Shown: piece by piece, positions 45,735 to 55,035 of the stretch
How the letters are laid out: every line of letters starts with the position of its first letter
How positions within the stretch are numbered: position 1 is the stretch's first letter
Origin: Methylophilus sp. 13
GTDB lineage: Bacteria; Pseudomonadota; Gammaproteobacteria; Burkholderiales; Methylophilaceae
Direction of reading: 5' to 3'
DNA: 64,000 nt
Assembly: GCF_015354335.1 (NCBI RefSeq)
Contig: NZ_JADKYR010000001.1
Location: 558,001-622,000, forward strand
Translations under genes and position numbers: made by a program
The notes under the pieces: generated by a model
The model's input: only the letters and a program-made list of their open reading frames with translations
What the model was told of the DNA's origin: nothing
Database searches by the model: none

Positions 45735-46958
45735 ATGGCGACTGGCAATATCAAACAATCTGTATATTTGTGGGAAGGTAAAGACCGCAAAGGCAAGCTG
45801 GTCAAGGGCGAGATGCGCGCCAACGGCGAGGCCGTCGTCAATGCGACCTTACGCCGCCAGGGCATCAGTGTCAGCAAAGTGAAAAAGCAAAGTTCGCTGG
45901 CGACCAAAGGCAAGGTGTCAGAAAAAGATGTCACGCTGTTCACCCGCCAGCTGGCGACCATGATGAAAGCTGGCGTGCCTTTGCTGCAGGCATTTGACAT
46001 TGTCGGTAAGGGCCACCACAACCCTGCGGTCTCCAAACTGTTGGGCGACATCAAGGCCGATGTTGAAACAGGCAGCAGCCTGAGCGCGGCCTTCCGAAAA
46101 TACCCGCTACATTTTGACCAGTTATTTTGCAATCTGGTGGGCGCTGGCGAGCAGGCCGGGATTCTGGATGCCTTACTGGAACGCCTGGCAACCTACAAGG
46201 AAAAAATCCTCGCCATCAAGAGCAAGATCAAATCAGCGCTGGTATACCCGACCTCGATTATCGTGGTGGCGTTTGTCATTACCGCCGTCATCATGATTTT
46301 TGTGGTGCCCTCGTTCAAAGAGCTGTTCAGCAGCTTTGGCGCAGACTTGCCTGGCCCGACAGTGGTAGTGATTAACCTGTCAGACTTTTTTGTAAAATGG
46401 TGGTGGGCTATTTTTGGTAGTCTGGGTGGCGGCCTGTGGTTCTTTTTCTATACCTGGAAACGCTCGGCAAAACTACAGGCGACCATGGATCGGCTAATGC
46501 TACGCCTGCCGATTTTTGGTGAACTCATCCGCAAAGCCACCATTGCCCGCTTTGCGCGTACGCTCTCCACCATGTTCGCCGCGGGCGTGCCGCTGGTAGA
46601 AGCGCTGGACTCTGTGGCAGGGGCTTCGGGCAATCAAGTGTATTTTGATGCTACCAAAAAGATTCAAAGCGAGGTCAGTACCGGGACCAGTCTCACCGTG
46701 GCCATGCAAAACACCAATGTCTTCCCGAATATGGTGATCCAGATGACCGCGATTGGTGAAGAGTCTGGCTCATTGGACAGCATGCTGACCAAAGTGGCCG
46801 ATTTTTATGAGGGCGAAGTCGATGATGCAGTCGCAGCGATTTCCAGCCTGATGGAACCGGTGATCATGGTGGTGCTCGGCGTGCTGATTGGCGGGCTGGT
46901 GGTGGCCATGTACATGCCCATCTTCAAAATGGGTAAAGTGGTCAGTGGTGGCGGCTAG
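45735..46958 (+). CDS. pilC: Type IV pilus inner-membrane platform protein PilC
   Basis: The 407-residue GspF/PilC platform protein has two homologous GspF domains. The first (FTRQLATMMKAGVPLLQAFDIV) is near residue 75, the second (FARTLSTMFAAGVPLVEALDSVAG) near 275. Each is followed by membrane helices, with the last near the C terminus (VIMVVLGVLIGGLVVAMYMP). It is the last gene of the pilBC transcript and ends at a good terminator, so the prepilin peptidase must lie elsewhere. Confidence 0.96.
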   Translation: MATGNIKQSVYLWEGKDRKGKLVKGEMRANGEAVVNATLRRQGISVSKVKKQSSLATKGKVSEKDVTLFTRQLATMMKAGVPLLQAFDIVGKGHHNPAVSKLLGDIKADVETGSSLSAAFRKYPLHFDQLFCNLVGAGEQAGILDALLERLATYKEKILAIKSKIKSALVYPTSIIVVAFVITAVIMIFVVPSFKELFSSFGADLPGPTVVVINLSDFFVKWWWAIFGSLGGGLWFFFYTWKRSAKLQATMDRLMLRLPIFGELIRKATIARFARTLSTMFAAGVPLVEALDSVAGASGNQVYFDATKKIQSEVSTGTSLTVAMQNTNVFPNMVIQMTAIGEESGSLDSMLTKVADFYEGEVDDAVAAISSLMEPVIMVVLGVLIGGLVVAMYMPIFKMGKVVSGGG

Positions 46959-46997
46959 GCAAATACACGCGCCTGCGTGATAAAACAACCGGGTAAA

Positions 46998-47033
46998 AAA
47001 CAAGGGGCTTTACGCCCCTTGTTTGTTTTTAAC
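46998..47033 (+). terminator. Terminator after pilC
   Basis: A perfect 11-bp stem (AAACAAGGGGC / GCCCCTTGTTT, 46998-47024) with a 5-nt loop is followed by GTTTTT. It also lies 3' of the convergent dsbC. Confidence 0.9.
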
Positions 47034-47054
47034 GCAAATGAATATACACCGTGC

Positions 47055-47798
47055 TTACATGGCTTTTTTGCTAGCAGCCTGCAAGGACTTTTCAATCTCA
47101 TCATAAGGCTGCGCACCCAGCATGCGTTTACCGTTTTCAAAGAACATGGTCGGCGTGCTGTTGACCCCGACTTTATGCGCCAGTTCGCCGACTTTTTCCA
47201 GCGGCACATCGCACTTGGCAGTAGTGGTCGGCAGCTTGTTGTTCATGATCCAGTCTTGCCAGGCTTTTACACGGTTGCTGGCACACCAGATGCTACGCGA
47301 TTTGTTGGCCGCATCCGGGTGCAGCTGTTCAATCGGATACAAAAAGGTGTAAATGGTGACATCGTTAATGTTGGTGAGCTCTTTTTGCTCAAGACGCTTG
47401 CAGAATGGGCAATCCACATCCGAGAACACCACCAGCTTGCGACTGCCATTGCCTTTGACCACCTTGATGGCCTGATCCAGAGGCAGCGTATTAAAATCAA
47501 TTTTAGTGAGCTCATCCATACGCTCACCGGTCAGGTCTTTTTTGGTTTTCGGATCTACCAGGCGGCCTTCAGCTATCAAAAAACTGAATTTATCATCGGT
47601 ATAGATGATCTGGCCACCCATGTACACTTCGTACAATCCGGCGTAAGGGGTTTTGGTCACGCTATCCACCTTGAATTTTGGATAGGCACTCTCTATCTGT
47701 TTCTTAAGACTGGCTTCATCTGCCACGCTGCCCATAGACCACAGCAGACAGAGGGCCCCCAAGGCCTTGATGACAGCCGTTGCGTTGTATTTTTTCAT
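47055..47798 (-). CDS. dsbC: Periplasmic disulfide isomerase DsbC-like
   Basis: The 247-residue exported protein has a signal peptide ending near ADEA. An N-terminal dimerisation domain spans about 25-90. The thioredoxin-like domain has its redox motif at 130-133 (CPFC, within FSDVDCPFCKRLE), instead of the CGYC of E. coli DsbC. A second Cys pair (IWCASNR; TAKCDVP) lies further on. It corrects non-native disulfides, such as those in LptD. I start at the ATG at 47798. The neighbourhood with ubiF and ubiH is conserved in Betaproteobacteria. Confidence 0.93.
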   Translation of the reverse strand: MKKYNATAVIKALGALCLLWSMGSVADEASLKKQIESAYPKFKVDSVTKTPYAGLYEVYMGGQIIYTDDKFSFLIAEGRLVDPKTKKDLTGERMDELTKIDFNTLPLDQAIKVVKGNGSRKLVVFSDVDCPFCKRLEQKELTNINDVTIYTFLYPIEQLHPDAANKSRSIWCASNRVKAWQDWIMNNKLPTTTAKCDVPLEKVGELAHKVGVNSTPTMFFENGKRMLGAQPYDEIEKSLQAASKKAM

Positions 47799-47828
47799 AC
47801 CAACTCTTTCTCGAACGTGCACCGGGCG

Positions 47829-49037
47829 CTACGCTTGCGTCGCGGTGCGAATTAAAAAACGTTTCAGCATAGCACTGTTTTCAACGCCGCGTAAGCCAAG
47901 CAAGGCGGCATGCGTCCACAGTGCCTGTGGACGCGCAAACAGAAAATCCAGTCCTCGCGTCAGGGCATGCATGCTTCGGATATCGCGTTGACGGCCACGC
48001 ATGACATGCCGCAGCACGTTAACATCCCCCAAGGGCTTAATGCCCGGCAAGCGTGCGACTTCCGCACATAAGGCTTGCACATCTTCGAAGCCCAAATTGA
48101 CCCCCTGCCCGGCCATAGGATGCACCTGGTGTGCGGCATCACCGAGCAACAGGATATTGGGCAACGCCATGGTTTCAGCTGTATTCTGCCTGAGGGGAAA
48201 CGCCACCACAGCACCATTAGGCGTCAGTGGGCCCAAGACCTGACCACAGCGGTGTTCAACTGCGACTGCCAGCTCACCGGCAGACAGCGCCTGCATGCGG
48301 GCGGCCTCGGCGTGGGGTAAGGCCCAGACCAATGACACCTGCTGCTCAGGCATCGGCAGCAAGGCCAGCGTTTCATGGGCACCAAACCACTGCCTTGCCA
48401 CGTGTTGATGCGCTTGTGTGGCAACATAATTGGTGACCAGCGCCGTCTGCGCAAAGTCCACTTGCTCCACGCCGACGCCACACTGCGAGCGCACCCATGA
48501 ACTCGCGCCGTCTGCGCCTATCAATAATTGTGCTTCTATCGTTTGCTGCGGCAATGCTACACGGATTTGATGACCAAATTGTTGCAAGGATTGCGCCGGT
48601 GCGTCGGTGATGACCGTTACGTCGGCGTCTGCCAACACAGTCCAGCACGCCTGCATCAAGGCCTGACTCTCGACAATGCAGCCCATTTGGGCCAGATGCG
48701 CTTCCTTGGCTGTCAGGCTCAGGCTGGGCAGGACATGATGCTGCGTCGGTGACCATAAATGCATGGCGTTGACCGGGTTCACGCGCTGCGCAGGCACATG
48801 CTGCCAGACGCCAATCTCAGCTAACCAGTCCATGGTTTGATTGGTCAGCGCATAGATCCGGCTGTCCCAGTCTAACTGATCGTCGGCCCAGCCTGCTGGC
48901 AGCTCAAACGGTGGCTTTGCATCCGTCAGGACCACCTGCTTGCCCAGACGGGACAAGGCGATGGCAGCGGTCAGCCCCACCAACCCAGCACCGACAATCA
49001 CTACGTCTGTCTGCATCAAGTGCTTTTCAGCGTCCAT
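47829..49037 (-). CDS. Ubiquinone-biosynthesis FAD hydroxylase, UbiF/UbiI type
   Basis: The 402-residue flavoprotein monooxygenase has the N-terminal FAD motif VIVGAGLVGLTAAIALSR near residue 12. Later motifs are LIGADGASSWVR (around 170) and the conserved GDAAHQVHPMAGQGVNLGFED (about 300). It hydroxylates the aromatic ring of a ubiquinone intermediate. Which ring carbon it acts on (C5 or C6) cannot be told from the sequence alone. The start overlaps the ubiH end by 11 bp; ATG at 49016 is an alternative start. Confidence 0.88.
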   Translation of the reverse strand: MDAEKHLMQTDVVIVGAGLVGLTAAIALSRLGKQVVLTDAKPPFELPAGWADDQLDWDSRIYALTNQTMDWLAEIGVWQHVPAQRVNPVNAMHLWSPTQHHVLPSLSLTAKEAHLAQMGCIVESQALMQACWTVLADADVTVITDAPAQSLQQFGHQIRVALPQQTIEAQLLIGADGASSWVRSQCGVGVEQVDFAQTALVTNYVATQAHQHVARQWFGAHETLALLPMPEQQVSLVWALPHAEAARMQALSAGELAVAVEHRCGQVLGPLTPNGAVVAFPLRQNTAETMALPNILLLGDAAHQVHPMAGQGVNLGFEDVQALCAEVARLPGIKPLGDVNVLRHVMRGRQRDIRSMHALTRGLDFLFARPQALWTHAALLGLRGVENSAMLKRFLIRTATQA

Positions 49038-50196
49038 AACTCATTTTTTCCACCAGAAAACGCCGGGCCATCGGTAACATGCTGAGCATCCCCAGCCCCG
49101 CACCACGCAACACGCCCACCCCGATCAAATCATTTGAAAATACATTGACCAGAAAATCGGTAAACTGCAAGCCACGCCCGGTATCACGCTGTCTGGACGC
49201 CTGGTAGGCGAGCAAGCGGTGGTCAGCGCCCCACTCATGCGATGTCGTAGACGCCACATTCTCGGCCAGCGCCACCGCATCACGGATGCCGACATTAAAG
49301 CCCTGACCGGCGACCGGATGCATGGTTTGCGCCGCATTGCCGATGACCACGCAATGCGCCGCAAACGTCTGTTCCAGTTTGCTTAATTTAAGCGGGAACC
49401 TGAAGCGTTTTCCGGCATGCAGAAAGCGGCCGACGCGGTCACCAAAGGCGGCATGCAGGGCGTGCAAAAAGGCGGCATCATCAAGCGCAGCAATCTCGTC
49501 GATATACGCCTGCTCGCCCGTCCACACCAGTGAAAACTGGTCGCCATTCGGTAGCAGCGCCATCGGGCCACGTGGCGTAAAGCGCTCGTAGGCAATCTGC
49601 CGGTGTGGCAGTTCAGTTTGCACCAGGCCTACCAGTGCATCATGCCCATAATGCTTGGTGTCGCGCTGCAAGCCCGGAATAGCCTCCAGACTCCGGCCGC
49701 CATCGGCCACCACCGCTAACGGCGTAGACAGTGAGTACCGTTGCCCATCGGCTGCCGTATATACAATATCGGCGGCACTGGCATGCACCTGTAAGTCCGT
49801 CACCGGAGCTTCGTAATACAGCTTAATGCCAGTGGTCAATTGCGCCAGGCGCGCATCCAGCGCCCGCATCAACACGCCATAAGACACCACATAGCCCAGC
49901 GCCGGTAGCTGATGCTCTTGTGCTTTGAGCACGGTGCGGCCCAAACCTTTTTGCTGTGACACATGAATGGTTTCAATGGCAGTGACCGCATCGGCCAACA
50001 TGGACCATACTTGCAATTGCTCCAACACCTGGCGCGTGCCAAAAGACAAGGCCAGGGCACGGCCATCGCCATACATGGCGCCTGGCGCCTGCGCTTCAAG
50101 CACGGTGACCGGCACACCAGCCTGCTGCAAAGACAAGGCCAGCACCAACCCGACCGGGCCACCGCCAATCACGACAGGATGTTCAATCAATTGCAT
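49027..50196 (-). CDS. ubiH: 2-octaprenyl-6-methoxyphenol hydroxylase UbiH
   Basis: The 389-residue enzyme hydroxylates a ubiquinone precursor at C4 (C1 in the older scheme). The FAD motif VVIGGGPVGLVLALSLQQAG lies near residue 8, and GNAAQTMHPVAGQGFNVGIRD around 300 is the UbiH-specific variant. I chose the ATG at 50196 with GGA 6 nt upstream; the frame is open to 50226. It lies between pepP and the UbiF-type gene, an order conserved across proteobacteria. Confidence 0.93.
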   Translation of the reverse strand: MQLIEHPVVIGGGPVGLVLALSLQQAGVPVTVLEAQAPGAMYGDGRALALSFGTRQVLEQLQVWSMLADAVTAIETIHVSQQKGLGRTVLKAQEHQLPALGYVVSYGVLMRALDARLAQLTTGIKLYYEAPVTDLQVHASAADIVYTAADGQRYSLSTPLAVVADGGRSLEAIPGLQRDTKHYGHDALVGLVQTELPHRQIAYERFTPRGPMALLPNGDQFSLVWTGEQAYIDEIAALDDAAFLHALHAAFGDRVGRFLHAGKRFRFPLKLSKLEQTFAAHCVVIGNAAQTMHPVAGQGFNVGIRDAVALAENVASTTSHEWGADHRLLAYQASRQRDTGRGLQFTDFLVNVFSNDLIGVGVLRGAGLGMLSMLPMARRFLVEKMSYGR

Positions 50197-50285
50197 GCTG
50201 CATCCATTTGTATGACAAAAATACACTCAAAAAATACATTTTTTAAAAGAGTCTTTTAGACCTAGCCGAAATCCGTTGCAAAAGA

Positions 50286-51584
50286 TCAGCGTTGCGCCAT
50301 CAGCGCTTCGATATCAGCGACGGTTTTGACCGCAGCGGCGGTCAACACTTCATGGCCGTGCTCGGTGACCAGCACATCATCCTCGATACGGATACCGATA
50401 TTCCAGAAATGCGGCGGCACATTGTCTGCAGGACGCACATAGCACCCTGGCTCTACGGTCAACACATGACCAGGCTGTAACATGACCCATGCACCGTCGG
50501 CTGTTTTGTACTCGCCGGCATCATGCACGTCCAGGCCCAGCCAATGCCCGGTGCGGTGCATGTAAAACTGGCGGTAGCTACCAGTTTCGAGCACCGCGTC
50601 GCGGCTGCCGTGGCACAGACCAAAGTGAATGAAGCCATCCACCAACACTTCGAGCGCAGCTTCATGCGGCGCATTCCAGTGCTGCTGCGTATTCACTTTA
50701 CCCAAAGCGGCTGCCTGGGCTGCCAGCACTAATTCATACAAGTCCTTTTGTGGGCCACTGAAGCGACCATTCACCGGGAAGGTACGCGTGATGTCCGAGG
50801 CGTAACCATCCAGTTCACAGCCAGCATCAATCAACAGCAAATCCCCATCTTTGAGCTGGGCATTGTTAAAGTTGTAATGCAGGGTGCAGGCATTGGCACC
50901 CCCGGCCACAATGCTGGTATAAGCAGGCGCTTGCGCACCATGGCGATAAAACGTGTGTAAAAACTCCGCTTCGACCTCATACTCCCATTGCCCGGGACGG
51001 GTGTGCTGCATGGCACGGTTATGCGCGGTGGCAGCAATCTGTGCTGACCGGCGCATGACGTCCATCTCCTCGGACGATTTAAGCAGACGCATGGCATCCA
51101 GCGCTTGACGCACATCAAGCAGTTGGGCGGGCGCTTGCATGCCAGAGCGGGTTTGTGCTTTGACCGCATTCAACCAAGCAGTGACTTTGCTGTCCCAAGC
51201 ACTGTCTGCACCCAGACTAAAATGCAAGACCGGCTGATTTGCCATCAGCTTGGGCAGTTCGGTGTCCAGCTGCGCGATCGAGTAAGCCTCATCAAAGCCA
51301 AACACTGTTTTGGCAGCTTCAGGGCCATAACGGAAACCATCCCAGATTTCGCGGTCCAGGTCTTTGTCACGGCAAAACAAAATACTTTTGGGCTGGGGTC
51401 CGGCCATCAGCACCAACACCGCTTCCGGCTCTTTAAAGCCGGTCAGGTAATAAAAATAGCTGTCAAAGCGGTAGGGATAGTGACTATCGCGGTTGCGTGT
51501 CACTTCGGGCGCGGTAGGAATGATCGCAATACCGGCCTGCATGTGGTTGATCAACTGCTGGCGGCGGCGAGAAAACTCTTGCAT
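50286..51584 (-). CDS. pepP: Xaa-Pro aminopeptidase
   Basis: PepP removes N-terminal residues before proline, a dimetal pita-bread enzyme. The 432-residue protein (E. coli PepP has 441) carries the metal-ligand series LLIDAGCELDGYASDITRTFPVNG, HRTGHWLGLDVHD, VEPGCY and IRIEDDVLVT. The start chosen at 51584 (MQEFSRRRQQL) matches E. coli PepP (QEFQRRRQAL); the frame reaches 51680, and ATG at 51620 is possible. It lies 89 bp from ubiH. Confidence 0.95.
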   Translation of the reverse strand: MQEFSRRRQQLINHMQAGIAIIPTAPEVTRNRDSHYPYRFDSYFYYLTGFKEPEAVLVLMAGPQPKSILFCRDKDLDREIWDGFRYGPEAAKTVFGFDEAYSIAQLDTELPKLMANQPVLHFSLGADSAWDSKVTAWLNAVKAQTRSGMQAPAQLLDVRQALDAMRLLKSSEEMDVMRRSAQIAATAHNRAMQHTRPGQWEYEVEAEFLHTFYRHGAQAPAYTSIVAGGANACTLHYNFNNAQLKDGDLLLIDAGCELDGYASDITRTFPVNGRFSGPQKDLYELVLAAQAAALGKVNTQQHWNAPHEAALEVLVDGFIHFGLCHGSRDAVLETGSYRQFYMHRTGHWLGLDVHDAGEYKTADGAWVMLQPGHVLTVEPGCYVRPADNVPPHFWNIGIRIEDDVLVTEHGHEVLTAAAVKTVADIEALMAQR

Positions 51585-51680
51585 GGAAACACTCAAAGCT
51601 AATCCTGGATGGTTGGGCATTGTAGCGTATTTGGTCGGCGATTGCTGGATTGGTTCCCCCTGCCTGCCAGGCACCCGCAA

Positions 51681-52457
51681 TCAAAATCCCATCATCTCAT
51701 ACAGTGGTGATCGCCTGACCGATTGCTCAGCTTGTTCTATGGTGCCATCTTGTTGCCATCGTTGCAGTTGACGTGCCAGGATGGGTCGCACCTGGGCGGC
51801 ATGCATGCCAGGCTTGATAGCGGGTAAATACAGCATTTTGAGCAACAAGGCATCTAGACCCGTCAGCAAAGCTTCGGGCGTTTTATCGTTAAAAACCGAA
51901 GGAAACACCCGCTCGGAATCATTGGGCAAGCCCATGGCCTGGGTGATCTCTTCTACGATGCACGAGACCAGCGACCGGTGCGCTTGCGCATGATCCACCG
52001 GAATCACCACCCAGGCCCGCTTGAGCGCCTGCCCGGCATCAGCGGTAGACCCAAACATGCAGACCGCGTCGTCTGGCGGCTGCATGTTTGGATTGCCACT
52101 CACCGTTCTCAAATCCTGCTGCCATTGTGCCGCCTCGCTAAAAATCACGATCATATTGGCGTCAGCCGCACTGCTGGCAAAACCCACAGCATGCCCGGTA
52201 ATTTGCGCCAGATGCTGAAGGTGGTAGCGCGTCAGTGTTGTATGCTTTTCCTGTTCGTCGGCATGGTGTACCAGCCATACCTTGACCGGCTTTAACCACT
52301 TGCGCACCCCAAACTCCCCCGGCCGGTATTCGTTGTGTAACGCGACCTCAGCAAAGGCAAGTTGCAGGTACTCCGGCGACTGCCAGGCTTCTTCGGCTTT
52401 GCTGGCCTGCCCAGACAACAGCACGATCAGCAAAACAATCCCTTTAAATATCGTCAT
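51681..52457 (-). CDS. DUF2927-type exported protein
   Basis: A 258-residue protein with a clear signal peptide (ending near GQASKA). It carries the DUF2927 hallmark IVEEITQAMGLPNDSERVFPS near residue 180, within a likely metalloprotease-like fold; the usual zinc histidines are not obvious. The protein is probably periplasmic. Its function is unknown. I place the start at ATG 52457; it overlaps the preceding DUF3820 gene by 14 bp, suggesting coupling. Confidence 0.7.
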   Translation of the reverse strand: MTIFKGIVLLIVLLSGQASKAEEAWQSPEYLQLAFAEVALHNEYRPGEFGVRKWLKPVKVWLVHHADEQEKHTTLTRYHLQHLAQITGHAVGFASSAADANMIVIFSEAAQWQQDLRTVSGNPNMQPPDDAVCMFGSTADAGQALKRAWVVIPVDHAQAHRSLVSCIVEEITQAMGLPNDSERVFPSVFNDKTPEALLTGLDALLLKMLYLPAIKPGMHAAQVRPILARQLQRWQQDGTIEQAEQSVRRSPLYEMMGF

Positions 52458-52674
52458 GCCTGTGCGTTTCGCGTAAGGGGTTGAGTAATGGCGACAAACC
52501 ATTGTGGTCGATCTCCTGCATCAATTGCAGCAACCGCCCCAACTCACCGCGTGGAAAGCCTTCTCGGGCAAACCAGTTTAAATAGTGACCGGGCAAATCG
52601 GCAATCAAGCGTCCCTGATACTTGCCATAAGGCATTTTGACGCTGACCAGTTGTAATAAATCTTCGTTTTTCAT
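52444..52674 (-). CDS. DUF3820 family protein
   Basis: A 76-residue protein with the conserved MPYGKYQGRLIADLPGHYLNWFAREGFPRGELG core that defines DUF3820. This family is widespread in proteobacteria, and a member has been described as a putative quorum-sensing-regulated virulence factor. The basic, compact sequence could suggest nucleic-acid binding, which is inference. It is cotranscribed with the DUF2927 gene. Confidence 0.82.
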   Translation of the reverse strand: MKNEDLLQLVSVKMPYGKYQGRLIADLPGHYLNWFAREGFPRGELGRLLQLMQEIDHNGLSPLLNPLRETHRHDDI

Positions 52675-52854
52675 GGGGCTACTTGATGCGGGATCAACTT
52701 GGAATCATCGTGGCTATTCTACTAAAAAAACTGTCGGCCCTCGCAGGCAAAGGGCCTGGCCTCAAGAATTCCGTGCAGCTGCCGATATGTTATCCAGTAT
52801 GCCCTAATCACAAATAAAGATTACCTAGTGTTGAACTGAACATCGCGGAAAACC

Positions 52855-53883
52855 ATGATGCAATACGAAGTCACCAAAGAAAAAAGTGCAGAGCACCTGC
52901 GGCAAGCCATCCACCATATGTCGATGCAGGATGCCGCCTTTCATCCAGTCAGCTATACGGTCTGGTATGAATACTCGTCCGGCGAACATGCGCGCCTGAT
53001 TGATGAGGTCAACGCACTGATTGAAAAAGAAAAAAAACTCAATGAAAAAAGCACGGCCCATGTCTTTAACAAGCATATTGCCGGCATTGATACCGATCAT
53101 GCAAAAAAACTGGTAGAACGTTTCAGCCAAGTCGTCACCGAAATGCGCAGCTCGACCGAAAAAACCGGGCTGCAAACAAGCGAATACAGTAAAACCCTGG
53201 ATGCCTGGTCTAACGAGATCCAGCAACAGGAGCCGCAACTGGCTTTGCAACTGGACTCATTGCTGTCAGAAACGCTGATGATGACCAATAGCCTCAACCA
53301 TTTGCAAGGCAAATTGAGCTCAAGTCTGGAAGAGGTAGACGCGCTCAAAAACGAAATGATCAAGGCCAGACAAGAAGCATTGCAAGACGGGTTGACTGGC
53401 CTCATGAACCGCAAGGGCTTTGACGTGGCGTTGCACGATTGCCTGCAACAGCACATCGTCGATACCAGCCTGATTATTGCGGATATTGATTACTTCAAAA
53501 AGGTGAATGACAGCTATGGCCACTTGTTTGGCGACAAAGTGATCCAGGCAGTTGCCAGCATTTTTAAAACCGTTGCCGGCAACAGCTACACGGCGGCGCG
53601 CTATGGCGGTGAAGAGTTTGTGTTGCTGCTACCGAATACGCAGCTGGAAACCGCGCGTGAAATCGCCGAGCAAATCCGGCATAAAGTTGCTGCGATCAAT
53701 ATCAAAAACACCATCACGCAGCATATGATTTCCAACATTACCATCTCATTGGGCGTGGCCGCCTACCAGCCTGGCGAACAGCCAGAGGACCTGTTCAGCC
53801 GTGCCGATCAGGCCCTGTATACGGCAAAAGCCAATGGCCGCAACCGCGTCACCCAGTCCAGCGAAGCCCTTGTTGCTGCCTAA
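52855..53883 (+). CDS. Diguanylate cyclase (GGDEF domain)
   Basis: 342 residues. An N-terminal alpha-helical, probably cytoplasmic region (about 1-165, with coiled-coil stretches and no membrane segment) is of unknown family. It is followed by a GGDEF domain with ADIDYFKKVNDSYGH and the active-site motif GGEEF at 251-255. The domain should make the second messenger c-di-GMP. No RxxD inhibitory site precedes GGEEF at the usual spacing, so product feedback may be absent. It is a single gene. Confidence 0.93.
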   Translation: MMQYEVTKEKSAEHLRQAIHHMSMQDAAFHPVSYTVWYEYSSGEHARLIDEVNALIEKEKKLNEKSTAHVFNKHIAGIDTDHAKKLVERFSQVVTEMRSSTEKTGLQTSEYSKTLDAWSNEIQQQEPQLALQLDSLLSETLMMTNSLNHLQGKLSSSLEEVDALKNEMIKARQEALQDGLTGLMNRKGFDVALHDCLQQHIVDTSLIIADIDYFKKVNDSYGHLFGDKVIQAVASIFKTVAGNSYTAARYGGEEFVLLLPNTQLETAREIAEQIRHKVAAINIKNTITQHMISNITISLGVAAYQPGEQPEDLFSRADQALYTAKANGRNRVTQSSEALVAA

Positions 53884-53912
53884 GCCGTGCCGCTGAGGAC
53901 CTCAGCGGCCAA

Positions 53913-54341
53913 TTACAACAAATCCCGTTTTTGCTGGGGAATATCCTCATAGGGATAGCGGGCATGGCCAAAACGCATCACCAAGACCGAAACGGCCAGA
54001 ATCAGAATCGCGGCAGACACCGCCAGCATATGCGTCTCTGTCATTTCTTTCATATCCAGCAACAAATATCGCGCCAGGGCCACCATGGCGATATAAATTG
54101 GGTAGCGCATCGGCAGTTTGCCAGAGCCAAAATAACTGTTGATCATGGAAAAGACTTCCAGATACAGGAACAGCTGCAACAAATCGCCCAGGCCGACCAT
54201 GCCGGCGTTCCACATACGCGACAGTTCATGCGCCAGTGAAAAGAAGGTGGCCAGTGTCACTAGCCCCAATCCTAAACGTTCTATCCACATCAAGGCCTGA
54301 TGCGCCAGCTTGTCTGTTTTATGCTCGTACGGTGGTTTCAT
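53913..54341 (-). CDS. psiE: PsiE-family membrane protein
   Basis: A 142-residue protein with four membrane segments and the core LGDLLQLFLYLEVFSMINSYF. It also has PMRYPIYIAMVALARYLLLDMKE, both hallmarks of PsiE, a phosphate-starvation-inducible protein of unknown role in E. coli. It lies convergent with the diguanylate-cyclase gene and 22 bp from murU on the same strand. No pho box was identified upstream. Confidence 0.88.
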   Translation of the reverse strand: MKPPYEHKTDKLAHQALMWIERLGLGLVTLATFFSLAHELSRMWNAGMVGLGDLLQLFLYLEVFSMINSYFGSGKLPMRYPIYIAMVALARYLLLDMKEMTETHMLAVSAAILILAVSVLVMRFGHARYPYEDIPQQKRDLL

Positions 54342-54363
54342 GATGCTCCCTTTTTACTGCTTG

Positions 54364-55035
54364 TTATGATCTGCTTAACCATTCATCCAGTTGTTTTAAT
54401 CGTTCCGGCGTCCCAATGTCATGCCAGACCCCGGCATGGTGCTGCCCGCTGACTTGTTGCTGCCGCATTGCGGCTTTTAATAACGGCGCCAGTTTGGCTG
54501 GCTGCCCGCGCGTCACCGTTACAAACAAGTCTGGATGATAAACCCCCACACCTGAGAACGTCAGCTTATGGCTGGCGTCTTCTTGCAGCAGGCCATTGAC
54601 CAGGCCAAAATCTCCGGACGGATGTTGTGGCGGATTATCCACCATGACCAGATGCGCCAGTTTACCGGCGGGGAGCGCCAGGCGTGCATAGTCAATATCG
54701 GTATAGACATCGCCATTCACCACCAGAAATGGTTGCGTCCCTAATAGCGGCAAGGCATAGGCAATCCCCCCCGCAGTTTCCAGCGCCGTACTTTCTGCAC
54801 TGTAACTGATATTCACCTGCCAGCGGTCACCATCGCCCAGCGCGGCTTCAATCTGCGCCCCCAGATGCGCATGATTAATGACAATCTCAGTGATTCCTGC
54901 TTGCGCCAGGCGCTCAATATGCCAGACGATCAAGGACTTGCCGCCCACTGCCAGCAAGGGTTTGGGCGTGTGGTCGGTCAGCGGCCGCATGCGCTCACCG
55001 CGACCAGCGGCCAGAATCATGGCGCGCATCTTCAT
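54364..55035 (-). CDS. murU: N-acetylmuramate alpha-1-phosphate uridylyltransferase
   Basis: A 223-residue nucleotidyltransferase with the N-terminal motif MILAAGRGERMRPLTDHTPKPLLAVGGKSLI. Further on are NHAHLGAQIEAALGDG and FLVVNGDVYTDIDY. In Pseudomonas MurU converts MurNAc-1-phosphate to UDP-MurNAc in peptidoglycan recycling. Identification rests on the close coupling (ATGA overlap) to the AmgK-like kinase gene and on the location beside lptD-surA, as in Pseudomonas. By motif alone it could also be another sugar-1-phosphate nucleotidyltransferase. Confidence 0.85.
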   Translation of the reverse strand: MKMRAMILAAGRGERMRPLTDHTPKPLLAVGGKSLIVWHIERLAQAGITEIVINHAHLGAQIEAALGDGDRWQVNISYSAESTALETAGGIAYALPLLGTQPFLVVNGDVYTDIDYARLALPAGKLAHLVMVDNPPQHPSGDFGLVNGLLQEDASHKLTFSGVGVYHPDLFVTVTRGQPAKLAPLLKAAMRQQQVSGQHHAGVWHDIGTPERLKQLDEWLSRS

